Assembly (NCBI GenBank): GCA_037045355.1
Contig: JBAOHO010000026.1
Location: 310,001 to 374,000, forward strand
Source: Candidatus Nanopelagicales bacterium
GTDB taxonomy: Bacteria > Actinomycetota > Actinomycetes > S36-B12 > GCA-2699445
Direction: 5' to 3'
Length of the DNA: 64,000 nucleotides
Part shown: in pieces, positions 53,834 to 61,242 of the stretch
How the letters are laid out: each line of letters starts with the position of its first letter
Position numbering within the stretch: position 1 is the first letter of the stretch
Notes under the pieces: model-generated
Told to the model about the DNA's origin: nothing
Seen by the model: the letters and a program-made list of their open reading frames with translations, nothing else
The model's database searches: none
Made by a program: the position numbers and the translations under genes

Positions 53834-53881
53834 GTAGTAGCGTGAGGCACGGTCCGCATCAGATCCTCGAGGAGTTCCCCC
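53834..53881 (+). promoter_or_regulatory. Promoter and ribosome-binding site of the amino-acid ABC operon
   Basis: TAGCGT at 53834-53839 is a good -10 box; GAGGAG at 53870-53875 lies at a suitable distance from the ATG at 53882. Unlike many starts here, this one has a leader of about 35 bases. Confidence 0.5.
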
Positions 53882-54775
53882 ATGCGCTTGTTCCGTATCG
53901 CTGTTCCGGTCGCGGTGGCGGCCTTGGCCTTGTCGGCGTGTGGTGGCGGTGGATCATCCTCCGGTGATGCGTCGGGCTCCGCTGCTCCCTCGGTCGCGGC
54001 CGACGAGGCGTTGGCCGCCAAGGTGCCCGACGCCATCAAGTCCTCGGGCACGCTGACCTTCGGGACCGACGCCAGTTACGCCCCCAGCGAGTTCATCGGT
54101 GAGGATGGCTCGACCATCGAAGGCTTCGACATCGATCTGGGCAAGGCCATCGCCGCGAAGCTGGGACTGACGGGTGAGTTCGAGAACGCCGGCTTCGACT
54201 CGCTCATCGTTGGCGTCCAGAACGGCAAGTACGACAGCGCCATGTCGTCGTTCACGATCAACCCCGAGCGGTTGAAGCAGGTCAACATGGTGAGCTATTT
54301 CGACGCCGGCACCGCTTGGGCGACTGCCGCCGGCAACCCGGCAGGTGTGGCGATCGACAATGCCTGCGGCAAGACGGTGGCGGTCCAGAAGGCAACGGTT
54401 CAGGTCGACGACATCGAAGCCAAGGACAAGGCCTGCACCGGCGCCGGCAACCCCGCCATCAACATCCAGCAGTACAACCTGCAGTCCGACGCCACCACAG
54501 CCGTCGCGAGCGGCAAGGCTGACGCCATGCTCGCGGACTCCCCAGTGGTCGCCTACGCGGTGAAGCAGTCCGGCGGGAAGCTCGAGCAGCTCGGCGACGT
54601 GTACGGCACCGCGCCCTACGGCGTGGCCATCCCGCTCGCGGAGAAGGAGTTCGCCGAGACGGTGGCATCCGCGATCGATGCTCTGATCGCCGATGGCACC
54701 TACCAGGCCATCCTCGATCAGTGGGGCGTGGCCAACGGCGCCGTTCAGAAGGCCGAAGTCAACCCGAAGAGCTGA
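53882..54775 (+). CDS. Polar amino-acid ABC transporter substrate-binding lipoprotein
   Basis: 297 residues. Lipoprotein signal MRLFRIAVPVAVAALALSAC, then a Gly/Ser linker. SGTLTFGTDASYAPSEFIGED and IEGFDIDLGKAIAAKLG are the family 3 (HisJ/GlnH) start; QPSFTINPERLKQV-like MSSFTINPERLKQV and AYGVAIP-like APYGVAIPLAEKEF complete it. Binds an amino acid, type not determinable. First gene of a three-gene importer operon (binding protein, permease, ATPase). Confidence 0.9.
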   Translation: MRLFRIAVPVAVAALALSACGGGGSSSGDASGSAAPSVAADEALAAKVPDAIKSSGTLTFGTDASYAPSEFIGEDGSTIEGFDIDLGKAIAAKLGLTGEFENAGFDSLIVGVQNGKYDSAMSSFTINPERLKQVNMVSYFDAGTAWATAAGNPAGVAIDNACGKTVAVQKATVQVDDIEAKDKACTGAGNPAINIQQYNLQSDATTAVASGKADAMLADSPVVAYAVKQSGGKLEQLGDVYGTAPYGVAIPLAEKEFAETVASAIDALIADGTYQAILDQWGVANGAVQKAEVNPKS

Positions 54776-54798
54776 TACCCGGCGAGAGCGAGGTACCG

Positions 54799-55728
54799 GT
54801 GGGCAACGACAAGGTCGACGAACCAGTCGGCAGCAAGCCGCCCGCGATCGAGGCGATCCCAGTTCGGCACCCAGGTCGATGGGTGGCCGCGGTTGTGGTC
54901 CTCATCGGCGTGGCGATGTTCATCAACAGCCTGGTCACCAATCCCAACTGGGGCTGGCCACTGATCGGCGAGTGGATCTTTTCGCCACCGATCCTCAAGG
55001 GGGTCGGGGTCACGATCCTGCTGACGATCCTGGCCATGATCATCGGTCTGCTGTTGGGTGTGGTCCTCGCTGTCATGCGGCTCTCGCCGAACCCCGTGAC
55101 GAGCAGTGTCGCGTGGGTGTTCGTGTGGGCCTTCCGCGGGACCCCCGTGTACGTGCAGTTGTTCTTGTGGGGATCGATCATCGCTCTCTACAGTACTGTG
55201 TCCCTGGGAATCCCCTTCGGTCCCGAGTTCTTCACCTTCGACACGAAGACCCTCATCCCGGCGTTCGTGGCAGCGCTGCTCGGACTCGGCCTCAACGAGG
55301 CTGCCTACATGTCCGAGATCGTTCGGGCGGGGATCCTCAGCGTCGACGAGGGGCAGGAGGAGGCCGCGACGGCAGTGGGTATGAGTCGGATGCAGACTCT
55401 GCGCCATATCGTCCTGCCGCAGGCCATGCGCGTGATCGTGCCGCCCACCGGCAACGAGACGATCTCGATGCTCAAGACAACGTCACTCGTCATCGCCATT
55501 CCCCTTACGACCGAACTGTTCTTCCAGGCCAGCGCCATCGGCAACCGACTGTTCCAGCCCTTCCCCATGGCTGTCATGGCGAGCATGTGGTACCTCGCCC
55601 TCACCAGCGTCCTGATGGTCGGGCAGTACTACCTGGAGCGCTACTACGCGAAGGGTGCGATGCGCCAGTTGCCCCCGACCCCGATCCAGAAGTGGAAGCG
55701 CCGCCTGCGACTGGGGAGCGCGTCATGA
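54799..55728 (+). CDS. Polar amino-acid ABC transporter permease
   Basis: 309 residues from GTG 54799. After a 45-residue cytosolic leader there are five to six helices; FRGTPVYVQLFLWG and the EAA loop EIVRAGILSVDEGQEEAATAVGM, followed by ETISMLKTTSLVIAI, are those of HisM/GlnP-type permeases. A single permease gene implies a homodimer. The stop overlaps the next ATG (ATGA). Confidence 0.92.
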   Translation: MGNDKVDEPVGSKPPAIEAIPVRHPGRWVAAVVVLIGVAMFINSLVTNPNWGWPLIGEWIFSPPILKGVGVTILLTILAMIIGLLLGVVLAVMRLSPNPVTSSVAWVFVWAFRGTPVYVQLFLWGSIIALYSTVSLGIPFGPEFFTFDTKTLIPAFVAALLGLGLNEAAYMSEIVRAGILSVDEGQEEAATAVGMSRMQTLRHIVLPQAMRVIVPPTGNETISMLKTTSLVIAIPLTTELFFQASAIGNRLFQPFPMAVMASMWYLALTSVLMVGQYYLERYYAKGAMRQLPPTPIQKWKRRLRLGSAS

Positions 55729-56504
55729 GTACACCGACAACGGGCCAGCACAAGGTAGTGGCCGAGAACGTCCACAAGTCCTACGGCCGCAATGAGGTAC
55801 TCAAGGGTGTCAACCTGACCATTGACGCGGGCCAGGTCGCGTGCATCATCGGGCCTTCCGGCGGAGGCAAGTCGACGTTCCTGCGGTGCATCAACCATCT
55901 CGAGAAGATCGACTCCGGTCGTTTGTCGGTCGATGGTGAACTCATCGGATACAAACAGCGTGGCGCGAAGCTGCATGAGATGAAGGACAAGGAGGTCGCT
56001 GAGCAGCGCCGCTCCATCGGCATGGTGTTCCAGCGATTCAACCTGTTCCCTCATATGACCGCTGCCGAGAATGTCATGGCAGGGCCGGTCGTGGTGCGGG
56101 GCGACAACAAGAAGGAGGCCCGTGCTCGGGCGCTTGACCTTCTGGGCAAGGTCGGACTCGGCGACCGCGGCGACAGCTACCCCATGCAGTTGTCCGGTGG
56201 CCAGCAGCAGCGCGTTGCCATCGCACGGGCGCTGGCGATGGACCCGGACCTGATGCTGTTCGACGAACCCACTTCGGCACTCGACCCCGAACTTGTCGGT
56301 GATGTCCTCGATGTCATGCGGCAACTGGCCCAGAGCGGTATGACGATGATTGTCGTCACGCATGAGATCGGCTTCGCCCGAGAGGTCGGCGACGTGCTGG
56401 CGTTCATGGACCAGGGGATCGTCGCCGAACTGGGCAACCCGCGCGAGATTCTGGCGAATCCCACCAGCGCCCGGTTCCGGGACTTCCTGGGCAAGGTTCT
56501 GTAG
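55725..56504 (+). CDS. Polar amino-acid ABC transporter ATP-binding protein
   Basis: 259 residues. Walker A GPSGGGKST, Q in MVFQRFNLF, signature LSGGQQQR, Walker B LMLFDEPTSALDPE, switch His in VTHEI. LRCINHLEKIDSG is typical of GlnQ/HisP. An insert (KQRGAKLHEMKDKEVAEQR) between Walker A and the Q-loop resembles HisP. Coupled to the permease by a four-base overlap. Confidence 0.94.
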   Translation: MSTPTTGQHKVVAENVHKSYGRNEVLKGVNLTIDAGQVACIIGPSGGGKSTFLRCINHLEKIDSGRLSVDGELIGYKQRGAKLHEMKDKEVAEQRRSIGMVFQRFNLFPHMTAAENVMAGPVVVRGDNKKEARARALDLLGKVGLGDRGDSYPMQLSGGQQQRVAIARALAMDPDLMLFDEPTSALDPELVGDVLDVMRQLAQSGMTMIVVTHEIGFAREVGDVLAFMDQGIVAELGNPREILANPTSARFRDFLGKVL

Positions 56505-56508
56505 CGCG

Positions 56509-57024
56509 TCAGTGCGGCTTGAGTGCCAGCTGGAACGCAAGCACGATCAGCCCGGCCCCGAGACCCGCGACGATCGCCAGTATCAGCCGCCAACTGCGCA
56601 GCCCCACCCGCCAACCGGCCACACCGCCCCAGAACCCCAGCGAGACAACTCCCAGCACCAGCATGGACCTCAGGGTGTCGGAGGGGCTTTGCTGTAACAC
56701 CAACGATGCGAGCGCCAGGACCACCAGCGGGGGCACGGCGACGAGCGTGAACTGCGCGAAATCCCAGGCGAGGGTCCGCCACTGCCGCCGAGCCGTGATG
56801 CCACCTTCGACGACGGTCAGGTCGAGGAAGTCGGCGAAGGTGTGGGCTGTCGCCAGCGCGATGGTCGGTCCGATGACGACAAGTGCGATGCCGCCAGGTC
56901 CTTTGAGATCCTGCCAGCCGTCGTAGACGACCAGCAAGGACATCAACGTCACCGTCGTGTACACCCAGGTGCGGACATTGATCCGGAAAGGCCCGACCGA
57001 GAGTGGGCCCACTTCGGACGACAC
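56509..57024 (-). CDS. Uncharacterised integral membrane protein
   Basis: 171 residues, four hydrophobic segments (VYTTVTLMSLLVVYDGW, GIALVVIGPTIALATAH, FTLVAVPPLVVLALASLV, LILAIVAGLGAGLIVLAF). DFLDLTVVEGGITARRQW lies in a cytosolic loop. I recognise no family. GTG start at 57024. It converges with the ABC operon (stop four bases away) and follows a sulfotransferase on the same strand. Confidence 0.6.
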   Translation of the reverse strand: MSSEVGPLSVGPFRINVRTWVYTTVTLMSLLVVYDGWQDLKGPGGIALVVIGPTIALATAHTFADFLDLTVVEGGITARRQWRTLAWDFAQFTLVAVPPLVVLALASLVLQQSPSDTLRSMLVLGVVSLGFWGGVAGWRVGLRSWRLILAIVAGLGAGLIVLAFQLALKPH

Positions 57025-57057
57025 ACTGAGATTTCGGGCCGCGATTCGCTCACGGAT

Positions 57058-57961
57058 TCACTCGTGTGCTGCGACTGGGTCGGTGGCCGCTGGGCTCGGG
57101 TTTGGGTTTGCGAGGGAATCCCATGGCAGTTTGGCCCAGCCTGTCCATTGGAGCAGTCGCCGGTCGGATTCGGCGAAGTGCTCACGCAGCCGCTGCCGGG
57201 TAGCCGCATCCATGGGGGGACGCTCACGGTCGCGCACCACGTAGTCGCGACGCAGCAGTCGGCGCCACAGGGATCCGACGCCGTTCTGCTTCAACTGACG
57301 TTCTTCGCTGCGGGTCATCGAACGGTAGCGGTTGACTTCAGGCATCACCGGTTCGTCCACTTCGTCGGGCTCCAACCCAACGTGGGTCATCACGCGTGCC
57401 AGTTCGGTCTCGGGGGACGAGTTGAGATCCTCGAGTGTGGTCACCAGCAGCGCCTCACCGTAAGCCCTCCCGAGGGGGCGCAACTGGCGGATGTACCGGC
57501 CCCGGTCCAGGTAAGAGAACCGGCGTCTGAGCAGGGGATCTCCCGTCGGCGAGTCGGGCCGGCTCGGCAGCGATGGCCTGCTCGAAGGTGGGCAGGGTTT
57601 CCTGGTTGCGCCGTGAGTGCCAGTAGTGGGAGTACGCACGCGCAACCGGATCCCGCAGGACCATGATGATTCGGGCCTCCGGCAGGGTTCGCCGCATGCG
57701 CCGGCGGGCTGTGGGGTTGTAGCTGTAGACGGGCGTCGATTCCCCGGTTATCTGACCGGGCTCGAGCTGGGGGAACTGGGCGCTGTACCACTCGACGCCC
57801 CGGCGCCAGTGCTGATCGAAGAAATGCAGTTCCTTCTGATCCGGTCGTACCACGCGAGGGTGCAGAGCCAGGGCTTGGAACAACGACGTCGTGCCGCACT
57901 TCTGGACACCGGCGATCACGAAGGTGGGCACCACGCGTGTCGCGTTCACGTCCGGTCCCAT
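57058..57961 (-). pseudogene. PAPS-dependent sulfotransferase, frameshifted
   Basis: Two overlapping minus-strand frames together give one sulfotransferase. The first (from ATG 57961) has FVIAGVQKCGTTSLFQA (5'-PSB loop), TGESTPVYSYNP and IMVLRDPVARAYSHYW (3'-PB motif) down to FEQAIAAEPARLADG; the second resumes at RRRFSYLDRGRYIRQL and runs to 57058. The break coincides with GGGG at 57534-57537; removing one G restores a single frame (about 300 residues). The intact paralogue at 34068-34886 has the corresponding SRASFSYVDRGRYLGQL sequence. Either the gene is newly broken or the base is a sequencing insertion. Confidence 0.8.
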
Positions 57962-58167
57962 CTGCGGCTGCCTTCCATCGCTCAGTCTTCTCGGAAGTCT
58001 CCCTGGCCGCAGTATCCGTGAGCCTCCGGCGGTGACGGGCGGGACAGCATCGTTACCGATTCGGGATCGGCGGCCGGGCAGCACGGCCGATAACTGCGTC
58101 ATGATACCGCCGGGAACCCACGCGCTCTTCCCAGGGGCGGGGATACTCGTTCGCGGACAGCGACGGC

Positions 58168-60042
58168 CTATGGGACTGGCGTGTAGGTGACCCCCATGTA
58201 CTCGATGCGATCGCCCTTGAGCCACACGATGTCGCCCTTGCGTCGTCCGCCTGCGCCGGACAGGCCGAAGGTGAACGCGTGATCGGATGAGAGCGGTCGC
58301 AGCACCTGCCGCTCGGGGGACTCAGTCGGCCCCAACTCGAGCAGCGAGAGTCCCGGCGAGACCTTCAGCCGCAACTGGGTCGGGATGAGGTCTGTCGCGA
58401 ACTTGGGTTTCAGTGTGACTTGGTAGTCGCCGGCAGCGGCTCGCCAGCGGCGCGGAGGAGATTGCGGCGGAACCTTCTCGCCCAAGATCTGGCGGTTGAC
58501 TTTGGTGCCGCCCCCGTTGCGGGCGACCACAACCCGGCGTCCGGCGATCGTCTGGAAGGCGATCTGCAGGTTGGGGTCGGAATCCGTTCGCCACCACTTG
58601 TCGGACATCTGCGTGAACGTGGCATTGGTGACTTCGCCACCCTTGACGAGCGACAGTTGCAGGCTGTCTCCGTCGACGTTCACGGTGGAGTAGCCCACGT
58701 ACCCGGCATAGATTCCCTGGGCCTCGCGCAACTCGACGTCCGTCGGTGTGCGCGGTCCGAGGTCGGGCAACGAAACGGGCGGTGGCTTGGTGACGCCGGT
58801 CTTGGCGGTGTACGCCAACTCCAATGCCCGGCTGGCGATCGCGTCAGCGACTGCGCTACCCCCCACCGTGTTGGTCGACACGAACACGCCGAGTTCGCTG
58901 GTCGGGTTGGACCTGCAGCATCGAGAAGTTCCGGGTCGTGGCGCCGTCGTGGCCGAATGTTCGCCCGAGCCAGGAGTCCTTGCAGGAACCACGACAAACC
59001 GATGTGGACCTGTTCGTCGATGGCCAAGTCGGTCTGAGCGGTCGTCATCCGCCGAAGCGTCCGCTCCTTCAGGACCCGCCCCTCCGCGCCCCTCCCAGCA
59101 CCGGCTGGCGGAAGTCCCCTTGCCGGCAAGGGTCCCCCCGCCGACAAGGGTGCGCAGGTAGTTCGCCATGTCCTGTGCCGACGACAGGATGGAGCCCGCC
59201 GTCCATCCGTTGACGTATTCGCGCGGATCGGCCTTCATATCGCCGGTGGGCTGACCGTCGGGGCCTACCGCGGGCGAGTAGTTGCGGGTCATCGTGCGGC
59301 TGGGCGCGAGAGTGTCGTCGAAGGACGACGAGGGCATGTCCATGCGACCGAACAGGGTCCGAGCCGTCCGGTCGGCGTACGGCTTCCCGGTCACGTTCTC
59401 GACGAGGGCCTGCAGCAGGACGTAACCGCTGTTGTTGTAGGCCCACAGTGTGTTGACGCGGCGTTCGGGCGGCATGTTCGCCAGTGTTCCCATCAGCCAT
59501 TGGTGGAAGTTCCGGTCGGGTTTCTTCATGGTGATGAGTCCGTAGAAGATGTCGCCGGGCACACCCGAGTGGTGATCGAGGATGGATCGAACGGTGATCG
59601 TGTTGTTCCGGAACCGTGGAAGCAACTTCAGAGCCGGAACGTACTTGGTGATGGAGGCGTCCAGATCGACTTTCCCCTTCTCCACCAGTTGCATGACCGA
59701 GATGGCCGCGAATGTCTTGGACAGTGAACCGATGTGGAAGAGCGTGCGCGCATCGACAGGCCGCCGATCGCGTCGGTCGGCCCAGCCGAACCCGCGGGCC
59801 ATGATCGTACGGTTGCCGTCGACCAAAGCGACGGTGGCGCCCACGACACCCGACTCGGCCATCATCGCGGGTATCTCACTGTGCAGCGTCGCGACAACTT
59901 GTTCGTAGTCGACATCGTCCGCCGCTCCCACCGCAGCAGTGTGATCCGGGAGGTCGGCCGGGGCGGGTGCTGCTGCCAGGGAACTCGCCACCAGGGCGAT
60001 GGTTCCGATAGTGAGGGCGAGAAAGCGACTACTCACAGTCAT
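58168..60042 (-). CDS. Secreted serine hydrolase (beta-lactamase/DD-peptidase fold) with internal compensated frameshifts
   Basis: The nominal 624-residue frame starts at ATG 60042 (GGAGG six bases upstream, signal peptide LALTIGTIALVASSLAAAP). SLSK (SxxK) and YNNSGY (YxN) are present. Residues about 310-380 read as nonsense (SASRCWEGRGGAG, ATTAPRPGTSRCC), whereas neighbouring frames give the expected LPPAGAGRGAEGRVLKERTLRRM, VHIGLSWFLQ and TFGHDGATTRNFSMLQ, including HDG in place of KTG. Deleting one base each at 59115-59118 (cccc), 58978-58979 (cc) and 58909-58910 (gg) restores a continuous enzyme. Three insertions sum to one codon, so the long frame stays open. The C-terminal 200 residues are a beta domain. 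Confidence 0.75.
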   Translation of the reverse strand: MTVSSRFLALTIGTIALVASSLAAAPAPADLPDHTAAVGAADDVDYEQVVATLHSEIPAMMAESGVVGATVALVDGNRTIMARGFGWADRRDRRPVDARTLFHIGSLSKTFAAISVMQLVEKGKVDLDASITKYVPALKLLPRFRNNTITVRSILDHHSGVPGDIFYGLITMKKPDRNFHQWLMGTLANMPPERRVNTLWAYNNSGYVLLQALVENVTGKPYADRTARTLFGRMDMPSSSFDDTLAPSRTMTRNYSPAVGPDGQPTGDMKADPREYVNGWTAGSILSSAQDMANYLRTLVGGGTLAGKGTSASRCWEGRGGAGPEGADASADDDRSDRLGHRRTGPHRFVVVPARTPGSGEHSATTAPRPGTSRCCRSNPTSELGVFVSTNTVGGSAVADAIASRALELAYTAKTGVTKPPPVSLPDLGPRTPTDVELREAQGIYAGYVGYSTVNVDGDSLQLSLVKGGEVTNATFTQMSDKWWRTDSDPNLQIAFQTIAGRRVVVARNGGGTKVNRQILGEKVPPQSPPRRWRAAAGDYQVTLKPKFATDLIPTQLRLKVSPGLSLLELGPTESPERQVLRPLSSDHAFTFGLSGAGGRRKGDIVWLKGDRIEYMGVTYTPVP

Positions 60043-60162
60043 GGAGAACCTCCAGAGTGACATCTTCAGTCTAGTACCGGGGGGGAGGCGAGCCCGCCCG
60101 GAGCAGGCTGTTCCGGCTGTTCCGGTTCGGTGGGAGCGCAGCCGTGCCAACGGTCGGGGGAG

Positions 60163-61104
60163 TCAGGTGGGTTCGGGAGTGGTCGACTGCTTGTGCTGTT
60201 CCAGAACGGCGGGGCCGGGCCAGGACCACAATGCCAACAGCCCCACCACGATCGTCGGACCCATGGTGAACGTCCCGATCAGCACAGCCTGGATCAATCC
60301 CGGATCGAACCACGACATCTCGAGCAGGCCACCGAGGAGCGTCAGATAGAGGAATCCATAGATCAGGATGGGGACGGCAGCAGCAGACCGGGTGGTGATC
60401 CGGGCCGGGCGCGAGGCGACCATCACGAAGATCGTGGTGATCGTCAGGGGGACAAGGACCCAGCCGACGAAGTTCTCCAGGGGGATTCCCGCTCCGCCCT
60501 GCCAGGACTCGAGGTCCGGAAGGTAGGGACCTCCGTCGATCCACCACCACCAGGCCGGTGACCCCAGGACCTCTTGCCAGACACGCGACACGGCCAATGG
60601 ATCCGCCATCAGATCCCAGGCGGCCGTCACGACTCCGGTGGCCAGCCCTTGCAGCAGTGCATACCCGAGGCGAGGGAGCCCATCGGCGGGCAGAGGGGAG
60701 TTGCGGCGTGCGAGCCAATCGACCATGGCGAAGGCGCAGTACACCACCGTCCCCCATACGAACACGATCAGGATGGGAACCCCACCGACACGGGGACCGA
60801 GGCCGTCTGTGTAGTGATAGTCGCCGAAGATCAGTCCGTAGTTGTCGCCCAGGAACTCGGCACCGAAGGCAAGTATCGCCGTTAGCCCGAAGAACACGAC
60901 AGTGTCCCGCCCTCCGCGTACGACCGCGCTGTGCCAGACACACATGACGTAGAGTGCCGTGCTCCCCATCCCGGCCACCTGCATCTGGAGCGCCGCGTTG
61001 CCCGTCAGGTAGGTGAAGGCGAAGACGCCCACCGTGAGTGCCATCAGGGCAACAACGATGATGACCATCACTCGGGTGGTCCTGCGGTGGGCAGTGTCGA
61101 TCAT
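60163..61104 (-). CDS. Carotenoid biosynthesis membrane protein (CruF-like, DUF422)
   Basis: 313 residues with eight or so membrane helices. GFGAEFLGDNYG-type AFGAEFLGDNYGLIFGDYHYTDGLGPRVGGVPI, in pieces, and WDLMADPLAVSRVWQEVLGS are the signature of the CruF family, which hydrates carotenoid end groups (bisanhydrobacterioruberin hydratase and 1',2'-hydratase). No crt gene lies nearby, so the rest of the pathway would be elsewhere. ATG 61104 has GAAGGCGAG upstream. Confidence 0.82.
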   Translation of the reverse strand: MIDTAHRRTTRVMVIIVVALMALTVGVFAFTYLTGNAALQMQVAGMGSTALYVMCVWHSAVVRGGRDTVVFFGLTAILAFGAEFLGDNYGLIFGDYHYTDGLGPRVGGVPILIVFVWGTVVYCAFAMVDWLARRNSPLPADGLPRLGYALLQGLATGVVTAAWDLMADPLAVSRVWQEVLGSPAWWWWIDGGPYLPDLESWQGGAGIPLENFVGWVLVPLTITTIFVMVASRPARITTRSAAAVPILIYGFLYLTLLGGLLEMSWFDPGLIQAVLIGTFTMGPTIVVGLLALWSWPGPAVLEQHKQSTTPEPT

Positions 61105-61242
61105 CTCGCCTTCAGCGTAGGCCGTGGCGGAACCGGGGGCCGGTGGGCCCGGGCTGAAGGGAGATCGGCGTGCCAGATGCGAGCAGATTCGGCATCCTAG
61201 AAGTGTCCAGAGACTGAGTGAGCACGGCATGGGAGGCGGCTG

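Noticed and set aside
57455..58225. Separate gene upstream of the sulfotransferase tail
   Set aside because: Its N-terminal half and the frame at 57058-57645 complete each other as one sulfotransferase, so I merged them as a frameshifted gene.
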